Assembly: GCF_963678635.1 (NCBI RefSeq)
Contig: NC_087070.1
Coordinates: forward strand, 47,287,467 to 47,351,466
Direction: 5' to 3'
Source of the DNA: Symsagittifera roscoffensis
Lineage: Eukaryota > Xenacoelomorpha > Acoela > Convolutidae
Length of the DNA: 64,000 nucleotides
Positions 1-12,860 of the stretch are shown piece after piece; position 1 is the stretch's first letter, and each line of letters opens with the position of its first letter. A program made the translations under genes and the position numbers. The notes beneath the pieces are model-generated. The model did not search any database, had not been told where the DNA came from, and saw only the letters and a program-made list of their open reading frames with translations.

Positions 1-282
1 AAAGATCGCGCAGAAAAAAATAGCATTTTCTCAACAGTTTTCAACAAATGCAAAAAAAAAATAAATTGCCTGGTTTTCAAAAACTGATAGTTAAAAATTT
101 GGTAAATTTTTCATGTAGTTAGATTGGTACTCGACGCGAACGAGACTATAAGGCGCAAAACCTAGGGTTTGAGCGGGGAAAATCAATATAACTGATTTTA
201 AAATATGCACAACAATTTTGTAATTTCTTAAATCCTTATCCGCCGTGCTCCAAATCTTTTTCGGAATTTTAAATTCATGCCT
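1..282. other. AT-rich non-coding DNA
   Basis: No open frame of useful length, RNA gene or repeat copy was recognised in this stretch. It ends where the duplicated segment of the 0-8 kb region begins. Confidence 0.4.
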
Positions 283-2640
283 GCTTTTATTTCTATCAGG
301 TTTTTGTGAAGATGTTTAAAAATAACAAAGTGTCATGTAATATAGAAAAAAACTTAAAAGATAACAACCAAACTGATATGACTTTCAAAAAAATCATTTT
401 TACAAAATTTTCTTAAAAAATACGCTATTTTTGTAATAAATAGATTTCCTTTAGGTTAAAAACTTAAGAATTAAAATCTGTTCAAACTGGGTTTCAAAAT
501 TTTTTAAAAATTTTTTACAGAGACTGACTATAAAATAACAAGGTGATCGATTTTTATCCAGTCTGGAAAATAATGCTCGACTGCGGGAATCAGTTATACT
601 TTTATCTTCACTCTAATACACCTGAACTCTTTTGATTGCTTCATGAAGTTGGACTCATCATATTGACTCGCCAAGAAATATATATTTTTTTAAAAATCTG
701 TAATTTTAATCGTTTCTTGTAGAATCAATTTTTTTAGCGTTCAAATGAGCACCAGTTTACAATATTTAAGTTTTGTAAATATCAATTTTAACTAAACACA
801 ATCGCGGAACAATTTAATAAAGATAATATTTTGTTTAGACGCAAAAACTGACAAAAAGTTTATGCTCAAGCATATTATATAACGGAATCCAAGAAGAACG
901 TTATTGATATGAGATGATAAATAAACGAATTTTGAGCAAGTTAATCTTGACGGTTCCGGTTTATAAAATTGGCCAAACCCGGCCAGCTCGATTATCGAGT
1001 GATTGATTCTTGTTTGACAAAAACTGGTAGCTTTACTACAGCTTGAGCTCTTAGATAATTTAAAATTTTAGTTAAATTATTAATTGGTTAGCAAAACAGA
1101 GTACATTTTTCAAAAAACGGTCAAAGAAAAATGTTCGATTGACAAAAGAGAACCATTTGTCTAGTGATTGAGCTTTTACGCGTTAATAAGTATTGTTTTT
1201 ACAAAAATTTTCATATATTCCTGTGCAAGCTCATATATATTCTTCCACTCATTTGTTTTCTTGGTTTTACAAGCCTATTTTTGCTAGAAACAGAATTGAA
1301 AAAAAACGCCTCAGTGCAAATTAAGGCCATGTAATATGAAAATTTCTCTTCTTGAGATGCTTGGGTTTGTAATTTCATCAACAATACTGTTGATTGGAAA
1401 TTATTGGACTACTATAAAACTGACCAGCAGAAAACTACAAAAACTTCTTCGAAAATAGGCATTAAAAATTTGCATGGGAAATTTTTTTATAGCATTTGAA
1501 TTATGGTGTGAGTATAATGATAGAAAGATGCATGAAATATGCTGCTTTCAGACAGCGTGGAATTATCCCTTTCATTGAAATAAATTTAACATCTATAGAA
1601 AAAAATTGCAGAGAGAAAAAATTTTGAAACATCGTTTTTTGCTTTTAGTTCAAACTAACAATACTGGTATCATTCGTTCGTAGTTTTATATCTTGACATC
1701 AGACAAAAAAGGGCCGAATTTAAAAATATCAAAAAATTATAATTTCAAAACATTGCTCTTGAAGCACATTAATTGATTAAAGATTTGAGATCAAGGTTAC
1801 CTAATGGTCTGATGACGAGTAATTGACAACAAAAACATGAAAAAAAATTGTGAAACAAGTTGATAAATAATTTCACAACTCCTTTTTAAAATCTTAAAAA
1901 ATTAGATGTCAAAGAAATTCCCGAAGAAAACTTCAAAAGCTAAACTTTCAAGACTTTTTATCAGATTTTTGAATAGCTCTTTCTACTCTAAATTGCAATG
2001 CAAATTAAACTTTTTGAGAATTGATTGTCCTCGACCACTGACATTTTTTGCTGTTGGCTGTGTTTGCATGAAAAAAAGACACAACAAAAACCACGTTTTT
2101 GTTCACCTCACGTTTGATAAATTGTTGCAGTGAAAATTGATCGTCGGGACTTATGAAAAGAAAGCAAAAAAGCCAATAAAACACACCCGAATACAAAATT
2201 CCTCCACATTATTTTTGAAATGGCCGGAGCAATGAATTTTTACTGAATTTACTGGTTTTACTGGTTTTACTCATTTTGTTCAAGAATTATTTGATTGGAA
2301 ATATGTTTTAAAGGTTAGCTCTATTTACCAGTTTGAGATAATGTTTACTTTAGAAAATACTGTGTGAAGACAGCCCTAAAAATTAGCTTAGCTTTTAACT
2401 GAGTTTGATAACTTATTAACATTTTTTTCTAGTTTCAGCTCTGAAATGAGTTTTAGTAGCTTGCTTATTATTTCAATAGTTAGGCTTTGATATGAGTCTT
2501 TATGGCCAATTAATTCATTTGTTTTGAAATTCGTGATAATTCAAGGAAATTTCAATGAAAATAGCCAAGATTATTGACTTAAAAGATTTTTGGCGCTGCC
2601 TTAGCTTCTAGCGTTTGACATTTAAATTTAGTGAAGGAAA
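283..2640. repeat. Old segmental duplication, copy A
   Basis: This segment recurs in diverged form between about 3,736 and 7,610. Bases 283-1,118 match 3,736-4,560 closely, including a shared stretch on AAGTGTCATGTAATAT and another on CGATTTTTATCCAG. Bases 1,125-1,640 match about 6,140-6,670, including TTTTCTTGGTTTTAC. Weaker matches continue, such as GCCAAGATTATTG near 2,565 and 7,535. The offset changes from about 3.45 kb to about 5.0 kb, so copy B carries about 1.6 kb of extra DNA. Short open frames here (75 aa or less) are AT-driven and I do not regard them as genes. Confidence 0.65.
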
Positions 2641-2969
2641 TTTTTTCATTCAAATTTGAAATTAAATAATTGCATTGACATGAAATTGAAATAGGAGCAA
2701 CTGAATTTGGTGACAGGAGCACAAATTACACAATTTTTTGTTTTTTTTCTTAAAACAATTTATCTTTGTTCATATTCCACTTTTTGAAACTCCTTCGGAA
2801 CTGGTACCGTTTTGCCGTTTTTTAAAGTATATTTAAGCCGAGTAAAAACGGCCGTAAATATTATTGAAAAAAATCAGATGACATTTTAATTATTTCTCAT
2901 CTTTTTCACATTTCTTTTTAAAAAATTTGTCGTTGTTTTGGAGCAAAGGAAGCCCGCACTGACAAAAAT

Positions 2970-3320
2970 GGTTTCCAGTCGATTTAAATTGATTTTAAAT
3001 CGATTTCAAATCGATCCAAATCGATTAACCATGTACATTTTACGCACTTAAATGGATTTTAAATCGATTTAAATCGATCTTTTTGAAAATTTTATATCAA
3101 TTTAAGTGTCTTAAAAATCGATTTAAAAAGATTTCGATGGATTTTCCGACTCACTAGAATCCATCAGAATCTCACTTAATTCCATCAGAATCTCACTTAA
3201 ATCCATTTTAAATTGATTTAAATCGATCGTTTTGAAAATTTTAAATCGATTTAAGTGTCAAAAAAAATTCATTTGAATCGATTTCGATGGATTTTACGAC
3301 TCACTAAAATCGATTTTTTT
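2970..3320. repeat. TTTAAATCGATTTAAA-type palindromic repeat field
   Basis: About 350 bases are built almost entirely from variants of a self-complementary motif centred on ATCGAT and flanked by runs of A or T. Variants include ATTTAAATCGAT, ATTTCAAATCGAT and ATTTTAAATCGAT. A longer sub-repeat containing CGATGGATTTT and CGACTCACTA also occurs twice, near 3,133 and 3,284. No coding potential is apparent. Confidence 0.75.
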
Positions 3321-3735
3321 TGCAAACAAGGCAAAAAAAACATGCAATTTAGAAAACTAATTGAAATACTTTATTCTTGCTTTTTTAAACAAAAACGCAC
3401 GTGCCAGATGTTTCAGAATTCAAGAAATAAATAAAAAAATAGTTAATATAAAACAGATTTTGAGCTCAAAAATATGCAATAGAATTATTAAAAAACTATC
3501 AATGTAAATCAGATATTGGGCAAACACCAATGTATTAAATAGAGAAAAAGTTCGCTAAAAATCAACGTTTGACCTCAAAATTATGCAACGAAAATCTAGA
3601 AAATCATCATTGTAAATCAGATTTTGTGCATTAACATATGTAAAAAATCAAGAAAACTGTTAAAATAAACCAAAAATTAAAAAATAAATTACCTAAAAAC
3701 TAGGAAGATTTAACCAATGGCCATTATATCAATAT
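3321..3735. other. AT-rich spacer between the duplication copies
   Basis: Non-coding. A motif near AAATCAGATTTTG with a following ATGCA recurs loosely three times between about 3,460 and 3,640, which suggests a degenerate tandem repeat of roughly 70 bases. No gene was found. Confidence 0.4.
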
Positions 3736-5302
3736 CAACTTTTATATCAGGTTTTTGCGAAGATGTTCAAAAATAACAAAGTGTCATGTAATATGGAAAA
3801 AAAACTTAAAAGAAAACAACCAAACTGATATGACTTTTAAAAATCATTTTAACAAAGTTCTCTTAAAAAATACGCTATTTTCGTAATAAATAGATTTCCT
3901 TTAGGTTAAAAACTTAAGAATTAAAATCTTTTTAAACTGGATTTCAAAATTTTTTTGTAAATTTTACAGAGACTGACTCTAAAATAACAAGGTAATCGAT
4001 TTTTATCCAGACTGGAAAATAATGCTCGACTGCGGGAATCAGTTATACTTTTATCTTCACTCTAATACACCTGAACTCGTTTGATTGCTTCATGTTGGAC
4101 TCATCATATTGACTCGCCAAAAAATATACATTTTATTTAAATCTGTAGTTTTAATCGTTTCTTGTAGAATAAATATTTTTAGCGTTCAAATGAGCACCAG
4201 TTTACAAAATTTAAGTTTTGTAAATATCAATTTTAACTAAACACAATCGCGGAACAGTTTAATAAAGATAATATATTGTTTAGACGCAAAAACTGACAAA
4301 AAGTTTATGTTCAAGCATATTATATAACGGATTCCAAGAAGAACGTTATTGATATGAGATGATCAGCAAACAAAATTGGGACAGAAGTTAAACTTGGCGA
4401 TTCTGGTTTATAAAATTGGCCAAAAACTGTCAGCTTGATTGTCGAGTGATTGATTCTTGATTGACAAAACTGGTAGCTTTACGACAGCTTGAATTCTTAG
4501 ATAATTTAAAATTTTAGTTAAATTATTGATTGGTAAGCAAAACGGCACATTTTTCAAAAAAAAACACGTGAAAAAACTTTGCGCCGACTTGCTTGAAAAA
4601 TTGGTTTTTTAGAAAGTAACTTCTGCAGCGATCGGAGAAATTGGACAGAAATGTTTTAAATGTCTGTTTATTTTTGCTTCTACAAAATGGTCGTGATAAT
4701 TTTTTGTCGTCTTGGTCGCAAACGAACACTGCTTTGTACTAGATGTGCAAAAATTTTAATAAGTTCACTAGCTTTTTCTTACATATAAATTGTTTAAACA
4801 AATAATCAAAATATTGTTTTGAAAAAGAACCAGCGAGTAAAAGTGTACTTTCAGCTAAAAACTTTATCTATCCTCTGTTCTTACATAACTTTTTTTAGAT
4901 ATTTGAGACTGACTTGATGGTTTCATCAAAAAGTGGTATTTTTAAATAATGCCAAAGATTTAATGAAACTTAAAAATTGCCACAAATATAATTAAAGTAA
5001 TCGAAGATCCAAACAAGATAGCTAAGTTCTAAGTTGTTTTCACCTGTTTCAGCATTCTCAAAATAAATTATTTTCCTATCTTTCTGTTTTTTGAATGTTT
5101 GTTCAAGTATTTTTGAACTGGATGCTTTTTTCGTAGTTTTATAGCTCGAAACCTGACAAAAAATGCGGTAATTAATTTTATTTGAAAAAGTTTCAGAAAA
5201 CTATTTCAATTGTCTAGAAGCAATAAAACAATTTATGATCTTGCAACAAGGCTACTAACAGTTCTACAAATTATCTGGCTACAAGTAATTCACAATTATT
5301 GT

Positions 5303-5860
5303 TCCGACTTTTGATACGAAAGTAACGGAATATTTGTGCTCGGGTGGGTTTTTTTTTCTTCAGACAATTTTCATTTTTATAACTAGCCATTTTTGACGGA
5401 TTTTTTTATCATTCGAAAGGTATTGTTGTCCTGAGCTTAAACTTGAAAAGATATTTCACCTGTGATCATTTTTTGTAAAGTTATGGGGGTTTAAAATTTG
5501 GCCAATTTGGGCCAATTTGGGCCAATTTGGGCAATTTGGGCAATTTGGGACAATTAACGCGCGATATATTTCGCGCTATTAACGCGTAAGCTGAGATTTA
5601 TTTCAAGTTAGAAATCGTTCCAAATAGATTGAAAGAAGCTTATTTGCCATAATTGATTTGTTACAAAGAGCGAAATCTATCCTTTTTTTTACTTTATATG
5701 GCGTGTGGGGGATGATTTCAAAAAAATTCAAAGTTTATATTTTTTCTTTCATTTTATTTTATTACATTTATTTTTTGATACTACTGCTCCATAAAACCTT
5801 TAAAGGCAGTCGGAACATTCAGGGCTTCTCCCTGATATGAGCAGTCTTGTTAAATATAAA
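5303..5860 (+). mobile_element. Dispersed repeat family member (CGGAATATTTGTGCTCGGG end)
   Basis: The left end reads AAAGTAACGGAATATTTGTG followed by CTCGGGTGGG and a T run. The same order of short blocks recurs at 30,003-30,480: a T run with TTCAGACA, then GACGGATTTTTTT, TCACCTGTGAT, TTTATATGGC, and a tail with TCGGAACATTCAGGGC or its equivalent. The reverse complement of the left part lies at 61,190-61,420. No transposase frame was seen, so this looks like a non-autonomous element. Class and true boundaries are unknown. Confidence 0.6.
5495..5555. repeat. Short minisatellite, GGGCCAATTT unit
   Basis: Five to six imperfect head-to-tail copies of an 8-11 base unit (TTTGGGCCAA, later TTTGGGCAA). 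It lies inside the dispersed repeat at 5,303-5,860. Confidence 0.85.
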
Positions 5861-7610
5861 AACAAAAAATATTTTTAAGAATTATCAATTTGTTCACTTT
5901 TATTTTGAATAACTTTATGAAAATTTAGTGCAAAAAAGTCCCTCAAAAAAGGCTTCAAAAATTAGTTTTTTAAGATTTGTTTGAGAATTGTGATATATTC
6001 GAACGCTTTACGTACTACGACTTGAGCTGAAAATTAAACGTTTTGAATTGGTTTTCCTCAACCACTGACATAATTTTCCGTCTTTTGTTTTTGCTTGGAA
6101 GAAAGCAAACTTTTAACCGCAGACAACGCTTTCCACTTTTTGCGTTGGAAAAATGTTTGATTGACAAAATAAAACCATTTTTTTAGTGAATGAGCGTTTA
6201 TGCGTTAATAGTGTTTTTTTTAACAAAAGCTTTCATTTATTCCGGAGCAAGCTGCGGTTGACCTATTCTTCCACCCATCTGTTTTCTTGGTTTTACTAGC
6301 CTATTTTTGCTGAAAACAGAATTGAAAAAACAAAAACGCCCTAGTGCTAATATGAAAAAGTAATATGAAAAGTTCTCTTCTTGAGATGTTTTGGTTTGTA
6401 ATTACATCTACAATACTGGTGATTGGAAATAACTGGACTACTATAAAACTGACCAGCAGAAGACTTCAAAAATAAGCATTATAAATTTGCATAGGAAATT
6501 TTTTTAGCATTTGAATCATGGCGTGAGAGTATAATGATAGAAAGATGCTTGAAATTTGATATGCTGCTTTCAGACAGCGTGGAAGCATCCCTTGCATTGA
6601 AATAAATTTATCATCCATAGAAAAAAGTTGCAACACAGCGAACAATTTTTGAAACATCGTTTTTTTTTGCTTTTAGTTCAATAACAAATTTATTCATATA
6701 AAATATAGGGAGATTAATTGTTGACAAAACCCAGCTTCATTTTTCATTCGGCGCATTAGATCTGGAAAAAGGGGCCTTATAGTTTGTTTGTAAGACCGTA
6801 CAGTAGTAAAAGTTCAGTTAGTAAAAGACAGTGTTTTTAAACGTCTTACTTCAGAGTGACTAATTGTGTTGTTTCAAAGGATGTTTTAAAAATGCTACGA
6901 ATGCAAGAGTTTTTAGTAATTAAAAAAACTCATTTTTAAAAGATGCAAAATTTTTCTCTTCATTATCAAAAAGTTGCTAATTATCCTGCGCTAGCAAATA
7001 GTTTTGCTAAATTATATATATTTTTTTCAATTCCAATATTACGGTTTGATGGGAACCGGACTGAATTAGTTTGGTTCTTTACACAACTACACTTGAATTG
7101 TTTTAAAATAAAAAGAGGCAAAATAAAAATTAGCGCGAAATTTGGTTGCTGTGATACAAAAAGTTGCTCCGAAGGCCCGTTAATAATTTTTCCAGTCTTT
7201 TTTGTAGGTTTTTTCTCTAATTTTTCTTAACGTTTCACCGAATTTATTATAGTTTTACTCACTTTGTTTCAGATTTATTTGGTTGTAGTCAGAAACTTTT
7301 AATCAGCAATTTAAGCAGCTTTAATCAGCAATTTAAAAGATTCATCATTTTAGACACAAATTGGTGACGATAGCTATGACAACTAACTCAATTAGCTTTG
7401 ATGTCAGTTTTAATAGACCATTTTTTAAATTGTTTTTTTTCATAAGTTAACCTTTGAAGTGAGTTTTTCACGCATTTTCTTGTGTCTGAAAAAAGTGCTG
7501 AACAAAAAAAAAATTTCAATTATGTTTCAGTGAACTTTGCCAAGATTATTGGCTCAAAATAAAAGCCGGCGCTGTTTCATCTTTCTGTATTAGATATTTG
7601 GCTTATGATA

Positions 7611-8020
7611 ATTATATTAAGAAAAGAAGTTTTATCCATAGTTGGAAGTATTCAATTATTTTTACAAGAAATAACGTCAACTGAGAGAAGAGCTTGTGAA
7701 GCTGCTGCCAAAAACACAAAGTATCCAATGTATCCAACTTTTTTCCTCCATTCTTCAAACTTGGTATCTTTTTGTCGTAGTTTAATTGCTTGAATTCTCA
7801 GAAAAATGGCCTTGTGTAATTTTAACGAAAAACAAAATGAAATAATAAATACATTTCTCTGGAAGCAACAAAACGTTTAACAATAGGTGAAAAAAGTTAT
7901 CAAAAGATTCTTATCAAAAAAAGATTCTTATCAGTTAGGAAGAAACGTACTGGAACACCGTTTTGCTGTAAAATCCAATCAACAAAAAATTAATTAGATA
8001 GAGTCCTATCTATGGTACTA
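7611..8020. other. AT-rich non-coding DNA
   Basis: Nothing recognised apart from a short local duplication of AAAGATTCTTATCA near 7,902 and 7,920. The 62-aa open frame here shows no family features. Confidence 0.35.
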
Positions 8021-8027
8021 TTAAACG

Positions 8028-8230
8028 CGTGAGGCGACAATTCGTAAGAGACGACAGTTCGTAAAAGTAGATTAAGCGGGGAACACTGAAGCACGCCCAG
8101 TATTCATCTCGTGTCGGATGTAAGCGCAGCGGAGCGAAACGGAGCAAGCGTATTCAACTTGCCACTGCCTTGCTACGAATTGTCGCTTGTTGTCATCGGC
8201 GGCTCTTTTTTCAACTCTGAGGGAGGCGTG
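8028..8230. repeat. GC-rich patch with inverted repeat
   Basis: About 200 bases are clearly richer in G+C than the surroundings. GGCGACAATTCGTA near 8,032 is matched by the inverted TACGAATTGTCGCT near 8,174, and a partial direct copy (GACGACAGTTCGTA) lies close to the first arm. This suggests a small inverted-repeat element or the remains of one. A 65-aa frame crosses it, but no family is recognisable. Confidence 0.4.
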
Positions 8231-8309
8231 CCGCAGAGAACGCATTTTTTGTCAAAGTTTTCCAGGGAATGCCTAAAATACTTTAAGCGCTGTTATATGA
8301 AAAAATAAG

Positions 8310-11300
8310 CTGTTACATAGTTTGGTTGACTTTTAAAATTGCTAGGCTAGATTTTGGCGCAAAATTAATTAGTTGGTGCAGTATCCAGTGGCCAATTTTG
8401 GCAAAAATAATTTGATTGACGTAAGTATAACTCCACAAATTTTTCGAAGAAATTTCGGGTTACGTCGGAAGCAGGGCGACCAAATTATGAATTGTTATAA
8501 CGCAAAAAATATATAAACTAATAACGGAATTAAAAATCCTTTGAAGTATACAAAAACACTTAAATATAATTAAAATAAGGCAGCTAGATTGAACATCCAT
8601 TGATAAGATTTTGAACTGAACATAAAAAATTTTATTCCCTCTCAAAAAACATCATAATACACTGAAATAGATTAGATTTACATCGAATTAAAAATCCGCT
8701 TATTTTGGAAATTAATACTTTATTTTGGAGTTTTTAAGAAATTGAATATATATATATATACAACATAGTCATTTTTTATCTTTGAGCGCTCACTGCTGGT
8801 TTTTTGTAGTTTTTAAGAACTCAGTGAGATTCAATAATTTTAGACTTTTAAGATCCACAATCAATCCAGCGTGTGAAAATACCCGGCAATAATTTGCTAA
8901 GTATCCTTCGCTAATAAACAATTTTGGCAAAATTATAGTTTCAACTTCAAAGGATTGAACTTTTTTTGTTCCAAACACAACTTCGCTTAAAAATTTCCCT
9001 TAAAAATAACAGAAAAATTTAAAGGCAACACTGATAGCTGTATGCTGCGTTACATGCAAAATATTCCGGCTACAGTAATTTTTCTAAACTATTAAAACAA
9101 CTGCCAAAAGGTTTGTTGACAATCCATTTTTTTGTTCTGACCATTGAAATTGAGGAGGAACATTGTATTTGGGTGTGTTTGAATTGTTTTTGTGTTGTTT
9201 TCCACGAAAATGAGGAACTAAAATGAATCATCAGACTGAAGTGAATGATAAAGCCCTTTTAGTCGTTATTCGAACAATTTTTTAAAAATTTCAAAATTTT
9301 ATTCACAGTGTCGAGAAAAATGTGTTTGAAGTTTTTGATTTTTGGTCAAATTTTGAGCAATTAAGGTGGCCATGTACGCTTATAATAGCTTATTAAAATG
9401 AACTTTTAAGAATAAATGCAATTTTAAGAATAAATGAACTGAAAATTCAAAAAAATTTCTGCATACATATATATTTGTTTTTCGTTTTTCAAGTCATTTT
9501 TCTTGAAATTTTTTTTACCATTGACTTTATCTACTGTTTAGTTCTACTGTTTAGTTTTAACACAAAACGCAACAGATCTTTTGTATCAGAACATGCAAAA
9601 AAAAACGATACCAATTTGAAAAAAATATATATTTTTTTTTTGTTTTTTATGACTGTGGTGGGAACACTTGGTGCTATTTGCACAATAAGCGGCTATCCTT
9701 GTTTTTTTCTAGTTACTATCAAAATAGTTTTTCAAAATATTTAATTTTTTTAACAGCAAGAGGCTACAGTTAATCTTTGAGTTGAATTGTAAAAGAGTCT
9801 TCTGAAACAAATCATATTTGAAAGCTCCAAACTTTTAAATTTTGGCAAATTTTTTCAAAATATGATTATTTTCAAAGTTTGAATTTGTTAATTTTTTAAT
9901 TATTGATAAAAAATATAAGTAAACATGCCAGACAAAAGAAAGAGGAGTTCTTCGCGTTTTGAAAAAAAGCTATCCAGAGATACGGAAAAAAAATCCAGCT
10001 TTTGTGTATCTAGGACACAGGAAATAAAGTTTTGCATGCAAAAAAAATTGGGAAAGTGTTTGATTAAGTACAAAATTTGATTTGCGGTTGAAAAAAAATT
10101 GCTTTAGAGTAAATTTCAAAAATACTTGGAAAATATTTTTGAAAATTTTTTGTTGTCGCCTTCAAAAAAATGCTAGACATACAACTTCCACATATTGAAA
10201 TTGTATCATAAGCAGTTTTTTGACAAAATTTTTTTACTTGTACGATACACCAACTTTTATGCCAAAACAAGAAAAAATTTCTTTGAAAACTCGATAATAC
10301 CTTTTTAGCAAAATGTATGAAATTTTTATGATACGTATTTTTTCATATACTTAGTTTATCGAATTGTGTGATTAGCATTCTTGGTCTATATAGGTCAACC
10401 TGGGTTGTGAAGTTGATTAGGTTCACTCCAACCTCAAAAAAATAGATGGCCCTAAAACTAGAACACTTTTTGATAGACACTTTTTGATAAAAATTAGTCC
10501 AATTAGATTTAAGAGTTCAGTTTGATTTAAGATTTCACATGTGAAATTCAATTTTGAAAAACTAATTTTACGTTGTGATAATGCAAGGAAAGTTTGCATG
10601 GTGAATGAATTGACAAGTTTGCATGGTGAACACATTTGTTCTTCGTACCTTACTTCGTAACATCACTCGTTCAGCCTGAAAAACACGTAAGACAATTCAA
10701 AAAACGGAAAAAAATGAGATTGGAATGAACTCTGGTCTAGCGTGGTTTATTTTTGCACCAAATCCAGCAATTTCAGCAATGCTCATGAGTCATCAATTGT
10801 CTCATTAAACCTCTTCCAGTCTCCATTCAAAAAACTAAAGCTGTCTTACAGTAGAAAAAAAAAATTGGTTGATGAAAGTATTTCGTTTTCCAGGCTAATT
10901 TTTCTAAAAAAGAGAAGGGCTAGGATATAATTTTGCTTTAATTACTCTGGCCAAAATACTGCATGCTACTTGCACAACAACAATCCACTCTCGTTGCTCT
11001 GTTTGTTCGGAGGTCACACATGTTATGAAGCAATAAAAATGACAAATTCTTACCATAAGTTTTCATGCATACGTTATCTTGCCATAAGCTTTCAGTTGTC
11101 TTTTTATACCACAAAACTTCTAACTTTGCAGTGTTTTTGGAGAAAAACAAGTTACTTCTGTGATTATCTGATATGGCAAAACTCGTCGCCAAAAATTTCA
11201 GGTGTGAAAAAATATATATATGACGAAGTTTCGTAAATATAATTTAAAATAATTTTGTTATATCGACGTCGGTACGATTTATTGTTCGCCTCAGAAAAGG

Positions 11301-12520
11301 TTATGTAGTATAAAACTTACGTTCAATTGACACAAACAGAGACTGAAGGTTTGTTCTAAAAAAGTTTAAAATAACGTATTTGATTGAATGACATTTTTAA
11401 TTGTTAGTTGCATAATTGGATGCAGCTTGCGTATTGAATATTCGTTACTATAAAATACGGTAGTAACATTTCGTGTTTTTAAATGTCAAATTTCTTAGCG
11501 TAAAAAAGACTTTAAAGTAAACTACAGATTATGTGGGCTGAAACATTTCCAAAAAAAAAAATTGTAAGAAAATCACCATTGAAAAATATATATTTCAGAA
11601 CTGCTAAGGCTTAAATAGGCGTTCAATTTTTTTTTCAGCAAAGCATTTAATATGGTAATCAGGAGTTTCTAACCGGGGCTGCTGAGCTCTTATTGTTCAT
11701 GGTTTTTTGTTGGAAGTTTTTGAAAAATTAAAAAAAATGAGTCAATTTTGATATTGTTTCAGACCAACAAATTAAATTGTTAGAAAATAATTACTGTTTC
11801 GCATTCAACAAGCCAGCGCCAATGGACTTTTTAAGCTCATCTGGGAAAACTTAGACAATGAAACCTCGTGTAGTGTTTTAAAAAAACTTCAGATCTTCCT
11901 ATCTAAAATGACTGGCACAATAGTAGAACTGGAAATTTATGGTGACATAAAATAAGGGTGGGAAGACTGTCTTGGGACTCGCCTAGATATCAGACACCAG
12001 TTAGAGGCGACAAAAAATTGGGTCGCCGCGTTTTTTTTTTTTTTCATTATCAAAAAAGCTAATTACCGAGAAATAACAGCTGATGTGTACCTCTTTTAAC
12101 CAGTTTTTTGGCAAATTTGCCGAAATAAAATGTCAATGTTTGAAGTAAATGCGTTGTGTATTCCTGATATAAGACAACAAATTGACAGATTTGGTAAGAA
12201 ATTAAAATTGGCGTTTCTCGTAAATAAATTTGGCCAAATTAAGTTGGGATTAAGCTTCAATTTTAAACAAATCGGTTATTTTGTGGGTGCGGAGTGCCTT
12301 TAGTTATAATAACAAACGCCAGATAAAGGTGTGTTTAAAACAATCAGCCCGGTAGACTTTGATACAGACTAAAACATGCGTGGGTAATTCAACCCAACCG
12401 ACATATGAATGAGCACGTGGTTCCTATTTCACTACCAAACTGTTTTTTTTTTCTTAATTTTTCACGTAATTTCTTCGCTTAAGTGGGATTTTGCCAGAAC
12501 TTTTTGATTGGGAAGATAGA
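8310..12520. other. Long AT-rich stretch without a recognised gene
   Basis: No recognisable coding exon. Near 9,125-9,200 there is a diverged copy of the dispersed repeat end (GTTCTGACC, then GGAACATTGTATTTGGGTG). A slightly more GC-rich part at 10,940-11,200 has overlapping open frames of 84 and 88 aa on opposite strands, neither showing a known motif. Homopolymer A and T runs are frequent. Confidence 0.4.
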
Positions 12521-12529
12521 GTGCGGTTT

Positions 12530-12860
12530 AGAGCTCCTGTACAAAACCCTGTACAAACCCTAATTTGTCCAAAATGTGTGCGCCCCAGGCAATTTTTTTT
12601 AAAACAGGGCAAAAGGTTGTTTTTGGGCGCTTTTGGAACGTTTTGACCAAAATATTGCGTTTTTTTTTCAGCACGCGTTCCCCCTCAAAATTTGGATTTT
12701 TTATGCTCCTCAAGCCTTAAGCCTTAAGCCTTAAGACCTTAAGCCTCCTCTTTAAGCCTGAAAATCATTTTCAGGGTTGAGCGACCAAAATGAATGTACT
12801 AAAAGTATTTAGGGGGGACTCTTTGAGGATTTTTGGCAACCAGAATTTGGGGGGGAGGCG
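12530..12860 (+). mobile_element. hAT-like MITE family member, degenerate
   Basis: The internal blocks have the same order as the well-bounded element at 44,942-45,342: GCGCC..GGCAATTTTTTT, a segment with GGGCGCTTTTGGAA, a run ending GCGTTTTTTTTTCAGCACGCG, a CCCCCTCAAAATT segment, and then GGGGGGACTCTTTG. Terminal inverted repeats are not clear, so the ends are approximate. It contains an octamer repeat at 12,708-12,750. Confidence 0.55.
12708..12750. repeat. AAGCCTTA octamer repeat
   Basis: Four to five head-to-tail copies of AAGCCTTA or its slight variants, within a MITE copy. Confidence 0.85.

Larger units (their letters stand above)
3736..7610. repeat. Old segmental duplication, copy B (with insertion)
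   Basis: This is the counterpart of 283-2,640. The two copies align up to about 4,560 and again from about 6,140. The intervening DNA includes a member of a dispersed repeat family at 5,303-5,860, which probably accounts for part of the length difference. Another block, near 6,035-6,110, resembles copy A bases 2,000-2,080, so some shuffling has occurred. The copies differ by many substitutions and small indels, so the duplication is old. No gene was recognised in it. Confidence 0.6.
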
